Positions 16,438-24,940 of a stretch of 64,000 nt of DNA are shown here, one piece after another (position 1 is the first letter of the stretch; each line of letters begins with the position of its first letter). The DNA is from Streptomyces sp. ISL-98 (lineage in GTDB: Bacteria; Actinomycetota; Actinomycetes; Streptomycetales; Streptomycetaceae). A model generated the notes under the pieces. That model saw nothing but the letters and a program-made list of their open reading frames with translations, was not told where the DNA came from and ran no database searches. The stretch lies in assembly GCF_018614055.1 (NCBI RefSeq), contig NZ_JAGGPB010000036.1, positions 43,171-107,170 of the forward strand, written 5' to 3'. A program made the position numbers and the translations under genes.

Positions 16438-17079
16438 TCAGCTCTGGCCGGTCCAGAAGTCCCACCAGCGGGTCAGGATCAGCATGCCGATGATCCCGAT
16501 CCACAGCACCGGCGGCACCCAGTGGAATTCCACCAGTGCGCTGCGCAGGCCCTCGGGGGCCCGGATGATGCGGTGCTTGATGTTGTGCGTGGTGACGTAG
16601 CAGAACATCACGATGGTGGCGACCCAGGCCAGGCAGCACCACAGGCACAGCGAGCCGATGTTGTACAGCGACTGGTACTGGAGCCAGGTGCAGAAGCCGA
16701 CACCGAAGAGCGTGCCCGCGTTCAGGCCGAGCCAGAACCAGCGGCGGAAGCCTGCCCCGGCCAGCAGGGCCACGCCGATGCAGACGACCATCGCGTACGT
16801 GACAAGGCCGAGCATCGGGTTGGGGAACCCGAAGGCCTCGGCCTGCTCGCTCTTCATGATGTTGCCGCACGCGACAATGGGGTTGAGGCTGCAGCCCGGT
16901 TCGAACGTCGGGTCCTCGAGCAGCTTGATCTTGTCGATCGTGATGATCCAGGAGGCCAGCAGTCCCGCCAGACCGGTGATCACCAGCAGCAGGGCGAACC
17001 CACGGCCGCTGCCTGTCGTGCCCTTCGGATCCTCTCCCGCACGGTCGGAGGAGACGTCGTCTACCGCTGCAGTCGTCAT
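16438..17079 (-). CDS. Vitamin K epoxide reductase family membrane protein
   Basis: Bacterial VKOR homologue, expected to reoxidise an extracytoplasmic DsbA-like oxidase and pass electrons to menaquinone. The 213-residue protein has about five membrane spans. It shows the loop cysteines C63 and C71 (EPGCSLNPIVACGNIM) and the active CLWC pair at about 145-148 (NIGSLCLWCCLAW), all conserved positions in the family. ATG 17079 (MTTAAVDDV) is preferred over the upstream in-frame extension. Neighbours rarA and hisS give no functional clue; the only DsbA-like gene in the window (53.7 kb) lacks a signal peptide. Confidence 0.93.
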   Translation of the reverse strand: MTTAAVDDVSSDRAGEDPKGTTGSGRGFALLLVITGLAGLLASWIITIDKIKLLEDPTFEPGCSLNPIVACGNIMKSEQAEAFGFPNPMLGLVTYAMVVCIGVALLAGAGFRRWFWLGLNAGTLFGVGFCTWLQYQSLYNIGSLCLWCCLAWVATIVMFCYVTTHNIKHRIIRAPEGLRSALVEFHWVPPVLWIGIIGMLILTRWWDFWTGQS

Positions 17080-17203
17080 ATCGCCGTTCCATCGCTCAGT
17101 GGCCTGCCGGGCAGGGCCATTCTGCCGCACCAGCACCCGTGTCCACCGTTCGATGGACATAAGGAAGTACGCATGTCCGCGCAGGTTGACGGGTGACCGG
17201 ACG

Positions 17204-17242
17204 GCAAGGGCCCGGCAGTCCAGTGGACGGCCGGGCCCTTGC
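17204..17242 (-). terminator. hisS terminator
   Basis: A perfect 13-bp stem (17204-17216 with 17230-17242) and 13-nt loop begin 18 nt past the hisS stop and precede the VKOR gene. Confidence 0.75.
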
Positions 17243-17259
17243 ACGCAGGTCAAGCCGGG

Positions 17260-18522
17260 TCAGCCGAGGCGGCGCCGGATCTCGTCCGTCACCTTGTCCA
17301 GGGCGACGGCCTCCTGCTCGCCGGACTCCATGTCCTTGAGCTGGACCACGCCGTCCGCCAGGTCCCGTTCACCCGCGACGATCGTAAACCGGGCGCCGCT
17401 GCGGTTGGCCGCCTTCATGGCCGCCTTGACGCCCTTCCCGCCGTACGCGAAGTCGGCGGCGACACCGGCCTTGCGCAGCTCGGTGACCGTACCGAACAGG
17501 AGCCGGCGGGCCTCCTCGCCGAGCGGCACCGCGAAGACACTGGTCGTGGCGGGCAGTTCGAGCTCGATGCCCTCCGCCTCCAGCGCCAGGACCGTGCGGT
17601 CCACGCCGAGCGCCCAGCCGACCGACGGCAGCGAGGGGCCGCCGATCATCTCGGACAGGCCGTCGTAGCGGCCGCCGCCGCCCACCGCGGACTGCGAGCC
17701 CAGACCGTCGTGGACGAACTCGAAGGTGGTCCGCGTGTAGTAGTCGAGGCCGCGCACGAGCTTCTCGTCGTCCTCGTAGGAGACGCCCGCCGCGTTCAGC
17801 AGCTCACGTACCTGCTCGTGGTACGTCTTGCACGCGTCGCACAGGTAGTCGCGCAGCATGGGAGCGCCCACGAGCTGCTTCTGGACCTCGGGACGCTTGT
17901 CGTCGAGTACGCGCAGCGGGTTGATCTCGCTCCGGCGGCGGGTGTCCTCGTCGAGGTCGAGCCCGCCGAGGAAGTCCTGCAGCGCGGCCCGGTAGACGGG
18001 ACGGCACTCCTTGTCGCCCAGCGAGTTCAGCAGGATGCGGAACTGGGAGAGGCCGAGCGAGCGGTACGCCTGGTCGGCGAGGATGATCAGCTCGGCGTCG
18101 AGCGCCGGGTCCTCGGTGCCGATGGCTTCGGCGCCGACCTGCGAGAAGTGCCTGTAGCGGCCCTTCTGCGGGCGCTCGTAGCGGTAGTACGAGCCGGAGT
18201 ACCAGAGCTTGACGGGCAGGTTGCCGGCCTTGTGCAGGTTGGCTTCCAGCGCCGCGCGGAGCACAGACGCGGTGCCCTCGGGGCGCAGGGCGAGCTGGTC
18301 GCCGCCCTTGGTCGTGAGGGTGTACATCTCCTTGGTCACGATGTCGGTGGACTCACCGACTCCGCGCGCGAAGAGCTCGACATTCTCGAAGCCGGGCGTC
18401 TCGATGTAGCCGTAGCCGGAGTTCTTCAGCGGTGCGGCGATGGCCTCGCGTACCGCCAGGAACGTCGCGGACACCGGCGGGATCAGGTCGTACGTGCCCT
18501 TGGGGGCCTTGAAGGTACTCAC
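17260..18522 (-). CDS. hisS: Histidyl-tRNA synthetase
   Basis: Charges tRNA-His. The 420-residue class II enzyme shows KAPKGTYDLIPP, motif 2 YRYERPQKGRYRHFSQVGAE, the histidine-binding VRGLDYYTRTTFEF and GGGGRYDGLSEMIGG, motif 3 GWALGVDRTVLAL and a C-terminal anticodon domain. GTG at 18522 (VSTFKAPKG) gives the usual N-terminus. A second GTG at 18537 overlaps the upstream stop as GTGA, with GAGGA just before it, and would add VTRLP; translation may begin there by coupling. Followed by a strong terminator. Confidence 0.96.
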   Translation of the reverse strand: MSTFKAPKGTYDLIPPVSATFLAVREAIAAPLKNSGYGYIETPGFENVELFARGVGESTDIVTKEMYTLTTKGGDQLALRPEGTASVLRAALEANLHKAGNLPVKLWYSGSYYRYERPQKGRYRHFSQVGAEAIGTEDPALDAELIILADQAYRSLGLSQFRILLNSLGDKECRPVYRAALQDFLGGLDLDEDTRRRSEINPLRVLDDKRPEVQKQLVGAPMLRDYLCDACKTYHEQVRELLNAAGVSYEDDEKLVRGLDYYTRTTFEFVHDGLGSQSAVGGGGRYDGLSEMIGGPSLPSVGWALGVDRTVLALEAEGIELELPATTSVFAVPLGEEARRLLFGTVTELRKAGVAADFAYGGKGVKAAMKAANRSGARFTIVAGERDLADGVVQLKDMESGEQEAVALDKVTDEIRRRLG

Positions 18523-18533
18523 AGGAAGTCTTG

Positions 18534-19223
18534 TCACATTCCTCGTCGGGGAGCGGCGGCCAGACCGTTCAGATACGGGTTGGTGGCGCGCTCGCGGCCG
18601 ATGGTCGTCTGGGAGCCGTGGCCGGACAGCACCACGGTCGAGTCGTCGAGCGGCAGGCACACGCGGGCCAGCGACTCGAGCATCTCGGCGTGGTCGCCGC
18701 CGGGCAGGTCGGTGCGTCCGACGGAGCCGGCGAACAGCAGGTCGCCCGAGAAGAAGACCGACGGAATGTCGGCCTGTTCGGGCAGCCTGAAGGTCACCGA
18801 CCCCTTTGTATGGCCGGGCGCATGCGAGACGGTGAAGTCGAGACCGGCCAGCTTCAGCTCCGCGCCGTCCGCCAGCTCCTTGACGTCGTCCGGCTCACCC
18901 ACGGTCAGCTCGCCCATCAGCGGCATGCCGATCGAACGGCCGAGGGCCTTCTCCGGGTCGCTCATCATGTACCGGTCGGCGGGGTGGATCCACGCCGGTA
19001 TGTCGTGCGCTCCGCACACCGGGACGACCGAGGCGACGTGGTCGAGGTGGCCGTGCGTGAGCACGACGGCGACAGGCTTGAGCCGATGCTTGGCGAGCGT
19101 TTCCTCGACTCCCGCGGCGGCCTGGTGGCCCGGGTCGATGATCACGCACTCCTCACCCGCGGCGGGGGCGACCAGATAACAGTTGGTCCCCCAGGCCCCG
19201 GCGGGGAACCCGGCAATAAGCAC
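18534..19223 (-). CDS. Metallo-beta-lactamase-fold hydrolase (glyoxalase II-like)
   Basis: 229 residues with the full zinc ligand set: THGHLDHVAS (HxHxDH), HAPGHTKGS, SGDLLFAGSVGRTDLPGG and SGHGSQTTIG. The N-terminus VLIAGFPAGAWGTNCYLV is typical of the YcbL/glyoxalase II subgroup, suggesting thioester hydrolysis, though the substrate is unproven. I chose GTG at 19223 because TTGAGGA lies five bases upstream; a TTG at 19235 would add MRTI. Its stop overlaps a possible hisS start, and the pair is conserved near hisS in Streptomyces. Divergent from the PPIase gene. Confidence 0.9.
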   Translation of the reverse strand: MLIAGFPAGAWGTNCYLVAPAAGEECVIIDPGHQAAAGVEETLAKHRLKPVAVVLTHGHLDHVASVVPVCGAHDIPAWIHPADRYMMSDPEKALGRSIGMPLMGELTVGEPDDVKELADGAELKLAGLDFTVSHAPGHTKGSVTFRLPEQADIPSVFFSGDLLFAGSVGRTDLPGGDHAEMLESLARVCLPLDDSTVVLSGHGSQTTIGRERATNPYLNGLAAAPRRGM

Positions 19224-19384
19224 GATCGTCCTCAATATGTCGTCCGGCGGGAGGCTGCTGTGGTGATTTGCAACAGGTCAGAGCCTACCGGCGCCGCTCA
19301 GCCCACAGCGAACCCATATACGGTACGGGCAAGCTCGGCTCGGCCGGACACCAGTGACAGACGAGACGTACGAGGAGAACACCG

Positions 19385-20194
19385 GTGGTCAGCAACGATC
19401 AGCGGCGGCGCCAGCTCGCCCGGGAAAAGTTCGAACGGCAGCAGCAGCGCCGCGCCGCGGCCCGGCTCAAGTCGCGCCGCCGCAACGCCGTGATCGCCTC
19501 GGCGCTGGCCGTGGTGCTCGCGGCGGGAGCGGCGGCGTTCGCCACCGGCGCTCTGGGCGGCAGCGACGACGGCAAGCAGAGCGTCGCCGACTCGACGCCC
19601 AGCAGCTCGCCGTCGAAGGCGCCCGACCCGTGCGAGAAGCCCGCCGCCGGTTCGGTCAAGAAGATGTCGTTCAAGAAGGAGCCGGCGCTCACCATCGACA
19701 AGTCGGCGTCGTACGCGATGAAGTTGCAGACGACCTGCGGCGACATCACGCTCGCCCTGGACGCGACGAAGGCTCCGCGCACGGTGAACTCCTTCAACTT
19801 CCTCGCCAGGAAGGGGTACTTCGACCACACCAAGTGCCACCGCCTGACGACGGCCGGCATCTACGTCCTGCAGTGCGGCGACCCGACCGCCCAGGGTTCC
19901 GGCACCCCCGGCTACAAGCTGCCGGACGAGAACCTCAAGGACCCGAAGCTCAAGGGCGGGGTCTACCCGGCGGGCACGGTCGCGATGGCGAACGCGGGCC
20001 CGGGTACCGGCGGCAGCCAGTTCTTCCTCGTCTATCAGGACAGCAAGTTGCCTCCCAACTACACACCGTTCGGAACCATCAAGGGCGGTCAGGACGTGCT
20101 GAAGAAGATCGCTGATGCCGGTGAGGCGACCGGGCAGGGCGACGGGGCGCCGAATGCCACGGTCGTCATCGACAAGGCGACGGTCACCAAGTAA
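19385..20194 (+). CDS. Membrane-anchored cyclophilin-type peptidyl-prolyl isomerase
   Basis: 269 residues. The basic N-terminal region RRRQLAREKFERQQQRRAAARLKSRRR is followed by one membrane span (NAVIASALAVVLAAGAAAFATGAL), a Ser/Pro linker, then an extracellular cyclophilin domain. That domain includes APRTVNSFNFLARKGYFDHTKCHRL, VLQCGDPTAQGSGTPGYKLPDE, GTVAMANAGPGTGGSQFFL and TPFGTIKGGQDVLKKI. Proline isomerisation of exported proteins is inferred. The usual catalytic Arg of FHR is replaced here: the motif reads CHRLTTAG, which keeps the Arg. GTG start at 19385 with GAGGAG nine bases upstream. Confidence 0.93.
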   Translation: MVSNDQRRRQLAREKFERQQQRRAAARLKSRRRNAVIASALAVVLAAGAAAFATGALGGSDDGKQSVADSTPSSSPSKAPDPCEKPAAGSVKKMSFKKEPALTIDKSASYAMKLQTTCGDITLALDATKAPRTVNSFNFLARKGYFDHTKCHRLTTAGIYVLQCGDPTAQGSGTPGYKLPDENLKDPKLKGGVYPAGTVAMANAGPGTGGSQFFLVYQDSKLPPNYTPFGTIKGGQDVLKKIADAGEATGQGDGAPNATVVIDKATVTK

Positions 20195-20197
20195 ATC

Positions 20198-20230
20198 CGG
20201 CAGGGCGGGATGCGGACAGCCGCCCTGCCG
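20198..20230 (+). terminator. Terminator after the PPIase gene
   Basis: A perfect 11-bp stem (20198-20208 with 20220-20230) and 11-nt loop immediately follow the stop codon. Confidence 0.7.
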
Positions 20231-20336
20231 TTCGCCTATGTTGGCGGTGTGCGGGGCGCCTGTGGCTCCGCGAAGAAACTGTGGACGATGCCCGGGGGTC
20301 TCAGGCCCTTCGCAGGCATCATGTGGAGGAGGCGCT

Positions 20337-21566
20337 GTGAGCAGCGACCCGTGGGGCCGTGTCGACGAGACCGGCACCGTGTACGTGCGTACGGCCGATG
20401 GCGAGAAGGTCGTCGGATCCTGGCAGGCAGGCTCTCCCGAGGAGGCTCTGGCCTACTTCGAGCGCAAGTACGAGGGCCTGGTTGTCGAGATCGGCCTCCT
20501 CGAGCGGCGGGTGAAGACCACCGACCTGTCGGCCAAGGACGCCCAGACCGCGATCGACCACCTGCGCAAGCAGGTCGACGAGCACCATGCTGTCGGTGAC
20601 CTCGACGCGCTGAGCAAGCGCCTCGACGCGCTGGTCGCGACGGTCGAGTCGCGCCGCGAGGAGCGCAAGGCCGAGAAGGCGAAGCAGACCGACGAGGCGA
20701 AGCACGCCAAGGAGAAGCTGGTCGCCGAGGCGGAGGAGCTGGCGCAGAGCGAGCAGTGGCGGGCCGCCGGTGAGCGGCTGCGGGCGCTCGTGGACATCTG
20801 GAAGGGCCTGCCCAGGCTCGACCGGAAGTCCGACGACGAGCTGTGGCACCGCTTCTCGCACGCCCGCTCGGCGTTCTCCAAGCGGCGCAAGGCGCACTTC
20901 GCATCGCTGGACGCCCAGCGCGAGGAGGCCCGCAAGGCCAAGGAGAAGCTGGTGGCGGAGGCCGAAAGCCTTTCGGGCTCCACCGACTGGGGTACGACCG
21001 CCGCGCGCTACCGCGACCTGATGACCGAGTGGAAGGCCGCCGGCCGCGCCCAGCGCGACGCCGAGGACGATCTGTGGAACCGTTTCCGCGGCGCCCAGGA
21101 CGTCTTCTTCGCCGCCCGCAGCGAGGTCTTCGCCGAGCGGGACGCGGAGCAGTCCGAGAACCTCAAGCTCAAGGAGGAGCTCGCCACCGAGGCCGAGAAG
21201 CTGGTGCCGGTGAAGGACCTGAAGGCGGCCAGGGCCGCGTTCCGTTCCCTCAACGAGCGCTGGGAGGCCATCGGCCACGTGCCGCGCGACGCCCGCCCGA
21301 AGGTCGAGGGCCGGATGCACGCGGTGGAGCGGGCGCTCCAGGAGACCGAGGAGAACGAGTGGCGCCGTACGAACCCTGAGGCGCGTGCCCGCGCCGCGGG
21401 TCTGACGGGCCAGCTCCAGGACGCCGTCGACAAGCTGCGTACGCAGATCGACGCGGCGCGCGCCGCGGGCAACAACGCCAAGGCCGACAAGCTCGCCCGC
21501 GAGCTCGAAGGCCGGCAGGCGCTGCTCGACCAGGCGCTGAAGGGCCTGGAGGAGTTCGGCGGCTGA
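20337..21566 (+). CDS. DUF349 coiled-coil protein
   Basis: 409 residues, nearly all alpha-helical and highly charged. At least three DUF349-like repeats are visible, each with a W and an RF/LF pair: SEQWRAAGERLRALVDIWKGLPR...LWHRFSHAR, TDWGTTAARYRDLMTEWKAAGR...LWNRFRGAQ, and KAARAAFRSLNERWEAIGHVPR. The first ~100 residues include DPWGRVDETGTVYVRTADGE, probably a small beta unit. GTG at 20337 has GGAGGAG six bases upstream. It lies back to back with relA across a shared terminator. Function is unknown; DUF349 proteins are widespread in actinobacteria. Confidence 0.88.
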   Translation: MSSDPWGRVDETGTVYVRTADGEKVVGSWQAGSPEEALAYFERKYEGLVVEIGLLERRVKTTDLSAKDAQTAIDHLRKQVDEHHAVGDLDALSKRLDALVATVESRREERKAEKAKQTDEAKHAKEKLVAEAEELAQSEQWRAAGERLRALVDIWKGLPRLDRKSDDELWHRFSHARSAFSKRRKAHFASLDAQREEARKAKEKLVAEAESLSGSTDWGTTAARYRDLMTEWKAAGRAQRDAEDDLWNRFRGAQDVFFAARSEVFAERDAEQSENLKLKEELATEAEKLVPVKDLKAARAAFRSLNERWEAIGHVPRDARPKVEGRMHAVERALQETEENEWRRTNPEARARAAGLTGQLQDAVDKLRTQIDAARAAGNNAKADKLARELEGRQALLDQALKGLEEFGG

Positions 21567-21578
21567 TGTGCCGACGCG

Positions 21579-21612
21579 AAGGCCCCGGTACGGATCTCCG
21601 TACCGGGGCCTT
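21579..21612. terminator. Bidirectional terminator between DUF349 gene and relA
   Basis: A 16-bp perfect inverted repeat (21579-21594 with 21597-21612) ends in AAGG/CCTT, so either strand shows a short U-tract. It separates two convergent genes whose stops are 66 bp apart. Confidence 0.85.
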
Positions 21613-21632
21613 CGTTCGTACCGCTCGTGCTG

Positions 21633-24233
21633 CTACGGCCTGCGGGCCGAGGTCACCCGGTAGACGTCGTACACGCCCTCCACGCCCCGTACGGCCTTCA
21701 AGACGTGTCCCAGGTGCTTGGGGTCGCCCATCTCGAAGGTGAAGCGCGAGGTGGCCACCCGGTCGCGGGACGTCTGGACGGCCGCGGACAGGATGTTGAC
21801 GTGCTGGTCGGACAGCACGCGGGTGACGTCCGAGAGCAGCCGGGACCGGTCGAGGGCCTCGACCTGGATGGCGACCAGGAAGACCGAGGACTGGGTCGGG
21901 GCCCACTCGACGTCGAGGATGCGCTCGGGCTCCTTCGACAGCGACTCGACGTTCACACAGTCCGCGCGGTGAACCGAGACGCCGCTGCCGCGGGTGACGA
22001 ACCCGATGATGGGGTCGCCGGGGACGGGCGTACAGCACCTGGCCAGCTTGACCCACACGTCGTCGACGCCCTTGACGACGACGCCCGGGTCGGCGTTCGC
22101 GCGGCGCTTGCCGCGGCCGTGCGTGGGCGGTGTGCTCTCGGCGATGTCCTCGCTGGCGGCCTCCTCGCCGCCGACGGCCTGCACCAGCTTCTGTACGACG
22201 CCCTGCGCGGCCACATGGCCTTCGCCGATCGCCGCGTACAGGGACGAGATGTCGGGGTAGCGCATCTCGTGCGCGAGGGTGACGAGCGAGTCGCCGGTGA
22301 GGATGCGCTGGATCGGCAGGTTCTGCTTGCGCATGGCGCGCGCGATGGAGTCCTTGCCCTGCTCGATCGCCTCGTCGCGGCGCTCCTTGGAGAACCAGGC
22401 GCGGATCTTGTTGCGGGCGCGGGGCGACTTGACGAAGCCGAGCCAGTCGCGGGACGGTCCGGCGCCGGCCGCCTTGGAGGTGAAGACCTCCACCAAGTCG
22501 CCGTTGTCGAGGGTCGATTCGAGGGGTACGAGCCGCCCGTTGACCCGCGCCCCTATGGTCCGGTGGCCGACCTCCGTGTGGACGGCGTACGCGAAGTCGA
22601 CGGGTGTGGCACCGGCCGGGAGCGCTATGACGTCGCCCTTGGGCGTGAAGACGAAGACCTCGTTGCGGGACAGGTCGAAGCGCAGGGACTCCAGGAACTC
22701 GCTGGGGTCCTCGGTCTCCTTCTGCCAGTCGAGGAGCTGGCGCAGCCACGCCATGTCGTTGACGGTGTCCTGGCCGCGCCCGGTGTTCTTGGGTACATCG
22801 GTACGGACCTTGGAGGCACCTGCTACGGCCTCCTGCTTGTACTTCCAGTGGGCGGCGATGCCGTACTCGGCGCGGCGGTGCATGTCGAACGTACGGATCT
22901 GGAGCTCGACGGGCTTGCCGCTGGGGCCGATGACCGTCGTGTGCAGCGACTGGTACATGTTGAACTTGGGCATCGCGATGTAGTCCTTGAACCGGCCGGG
23001 GACCGGATTCCATCGCGCGTGGACGGTGCCGAGGGCCGCGTAACAGTCGCGGACGGTGTCGACAAGTACCCGAATGCCCACCAGGTCGTAGATCTCGGCG
23101 AAGTCGCGGCCTCGCACGATCATCTTCTGGTAGACGCTGTAGTAGTGCTTCGGCCGGCCGGTGACGGTGGCCTTGATGCGGGCGGCGCGCAGGTCGGACT
23201 GGACCTCGTCGGTCACTATGGCGAGGTATTCGTCGCGCTTGGGGGCGCGCTCGGCCACAAGCCGCACGATCTCGTCGTACATCTTGGGGTAGAGGATCGC
23301 GAAGGCGAGGTCCTCCAGCTCCCACTTGATGGTGTTCATGCCCAGGCGGTGGGCCAGGGGCGCGTAGATCTCAAGCGTCTCGCGGGCCTTCTTCTCCTGC
23401 TTCTCCCGCTTGAGGTAGCGCATGGTGCGCATGTTGTGCAGGCGGTCGGCGAGCTTGATGACCAGGACGCGCGGGTCCTTGGCCATGGCGACGACCATCT
23501 TGCGTACGGTCTCGGCCTGTGCGGCCTCGCCGAACTTGACCTTGTCGAGCTTGGTGACGCCGTCGACGAGGAGCGCGACCTGGTCGCCGAAGTCGCGGCG
23601 CAGGGTGTCCAGGCCGTACTCGGTGTCCTCGACCGTGTCGTGCAGCAGGCCGGCCATCAGCGTCGCCGGGTCCATGCCCAGCTCGGCGAGGATCGTCGTC
23701 ACGGCGAGCGGGTGCGTGATGTACGGGTCGCCACTCTTGCGCTTCTGACCGCGGTGCCAGCGCTCGGCGACCTGGTAGGCGCGCTCGATCTGGCGCAGCG
23801 TCGCCGTCTCGATCTTGGGGTCGTTGCCGCGCACGGCCCGCAGGAGCGGTTCGAGGACCGGGTTGTACGGGCTGGAGCGCTGTACGCCCAGACGGGCGAG
23901 CCTGGCCCGTACCCGGTTGGAGGAGCCGCCGCCGGTGCGCGGGGTGGAGCCCTGGACGGGCTTGGGCGCGGAGACGGGCGTGGCGCCGTTGGCCCTCTCG
24001 GGGGCGGCTTTGGGCTTGCCGGCCGGTTCGTCGTTCTTCGCGGGAGGGGCGCTCTTCGCGGGTGCCGCGGCGGGTGCGCTCTTCGCGGGCGGGTTGCTCT
24101 TCGCCGGAGCGGGGCTCTTCGCGGGCACAGTCGACCCTGCCGCGGCCTTGTCGGCCTGCTTGGGGTCGGGCTGCGCGGCTGCGGGTCCCCCCGGACGGGC
24201 GCTGGGGGAGAGTGGCTGGGCCTCGTCTGGCAA
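21633..24233 (-). CDS. relA: Bifunctional (p)ppGpp synthetase/hydrolase, RelA/SpoT family
   Basis: Makes and degrades (p)ppGpp, the stringent-response alarmone that in Streptomyces links starvation to antibiotic production. The 866-residue protein begins with ~110 residues of Pro/Ala/Lys repeats (PAKS units). The HD hydrolase site is intact (LMAGLLHDTVEDTEYG). The synthetase domain carries RFKDYIAMPKFNMYQSLHTTV; its RFKD motif marks bifunctional enzymes. TGS (FVFTPKGDVIALPAGATPVDFAY), zinc-finger/CC (LARCCTPVPGDPIIGF) and a C-terminal ACT domain follow. The TTG start at 24233 (LPDEAQPL) has GAGGAG five bases upstream; the frame is open far beyond, but no better start is seen. apt lies upstream. 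Confidence 0.96.
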   Translation of the reverse strand: MPDEAQPLSPSARPGGPAAAQPDPKQADKAAAGSTVPAKSPAPAKSNPPAKSAPAAAPAKSAPPAKNDEPAGKPKAAPERANGATPVSAPKPVQGSTPRTGGGSSNRVRARLARLGVQRSSPYNPVLEPLLRAVRGNDPKIETATLRQIERAYQVAERWHRGQKRKSGDPYITHPLAVTTILAELGMDPATLMAGLLHDTVEDTEYGLDTLRRDFGDQVALLVDGVTKLDKVKFGEAAQAETVRKMVVAMAKDPRVLVIKLADRLHNMRTMRYLKREKQEKKARETLEIYAPLAHRLGMNTIKWELEDLAFAILYPKMYDEIVRLVAERAPKRDEYLAIVTDEVQSDLRAARIKATVTGRPKHYYSVYQKMIVRGRDFAEIYDLVGIRVLVDTVRDCYAALGTVHARWNPVPGRFKDYIAMPKFNMYQSLHTTVIGPSGKPVELQIRTFDMHRRAEYGIAAHWKYKQEAVAGASKVRTDVPKNTGRGQDTVNDMAWLRQLLDWQKETEDPSEFLESLRFDLSRNEVFVFTPKGDVIALPAGATPVDFAYAVHTEVGHRTIGARVNGRLVPLESTLDNGDLVEVFTSKAAGAGPSRDWLGFVKSPRARNKIRAWFSKERRDEAIEQGKDSIARAMRKQNLPIQRILTGDSLVTLAHEMRYPDISSLYAAIGEGHVAAQGVVQKLVQAVGGEEAASEDIAESTPPTHGRGKRRANADPGVVVKGVDDVWVKLARCCTPVPGDPIIGFVTRGSGVSVHRADCVNVESLSKEPERILDVEWAPTQSSVFLVAIQVEALDRSRLLSDVTRVLSDQHVNILSAAVQTSRDRVATSRFTFEMGDPKHLGHVLKAVRGVEGVYDVYRVTSARRP

Positions 24234-24340
24234 GAGCGCTCCTCGTGCGGGTCCGGGTCCCCCGGTCAGGCCCGGAAAGCCCATGGTATCGATCCCCGGG
24301 CCCCGGTTCCCCCCGGGCCTGTTACTTGGGGGAACGCGAG

Positions 24341-24373
24341 AGGCGGGTCCGGGAATTCCTCCCGGACCCGCCT
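24341..24373 (-). terminator. Hairpin downstream of apt
   Basis: A perfect 14-bp stem (24341-24354 with 24360-24373) with a 5-nt loop, 21 nt past the apt stop and 108 nt before the relA start. It could limit readthrough from the sec-apt transcript into relA. Confidence 0.7.
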
Positions 24374-24394
24374 TTTCCCGTATGTCGATCCTGG

Positions 24395-24940
24395 TCAGAC
24401 CGTGATCAGGGCCTCCAGCGGAGCGCCCTCGAGAGCCGGTTCCAGACGGGCACGCCCGTCGAGGAAACCGAGCTCCATGAGCACCGCGACCCCTGCGACC
24501 TGCGCACCTGCCCGCCGGATGAGCTCCAGCGAGGCTTCGGCGGTGCCGCCGGTGGCGAGGACGTCGTCGATGACCATGACGCGGTCGTCCGCGTTCAGGT
24601 CCTCGGCGTGGATCTCGATCTCGGCGGTGCCGTACTCCAGCTCGTACGCCTGCTTCAGCGTCGCACCCGGCAGCTTCCCCGCCTTGCGTACGGGGATAAA
24701 GCCGAGGCCGGCACGGACCGCGACCGGCGCGGCCAGGATGAAGCCGCGCGCTTCCAGGCCGGCGACGCGCGTGGCGCCGTACCGTACGCACAGCTCGGCG
24801 AGGGCGTCGGTGAGTGCGGAGAACGCCACGGGGTCCGCGAGCAGGGGGGTGATGTCCTTGAACATCACGCCCGGCTTCGGATAGTCCGGGACGTCCCGGA
24901 TGCGGCTGAGCAGGAGCTCCTGCGTGCTCGTGCCCGTCAT
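24395..24940 (-). CDS. apt: Adenine phosphoribosyltransferase
   Basis: Salvages adenine to AMP with PRPP. The 181-residue protein shows RDVPDYPKPGVMFKDITPLL, GLEARGFILAAPVAV, FIPVRKAGKLPG and the PRPP-binding VMVIDDVLATGGTAEA. ATG at 24940 overlaps the secF stop (ATGA), tying apt to the secretion genes. The apt-relA adjacency is conserved in Streptomyces and both enzymes touch purine nucleotides. Confidence 0.96.
   Translation of the reverse strand: MTGTSTQELLLSRIRDVPDYPKPGVMFKDITPLLADPVAFSALTDALAELCVRYGATRVAGLEARGFILAAPVAVRAGLGFIPVRKAGKLPGATLKQAYELEYGTAEIEIHAEDLNADDRVMVIDDVLATGGTAEASLELIRRAGAQVAGVAVLMELGFLDGRARLEPALEGAPLEALITV

Noticed and set aside
21627..24884. 1085-codon plus-strand frame opposite relA
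   Set aside because: relA domains are complete on the minus strand, so this is a third-position GC artefact.
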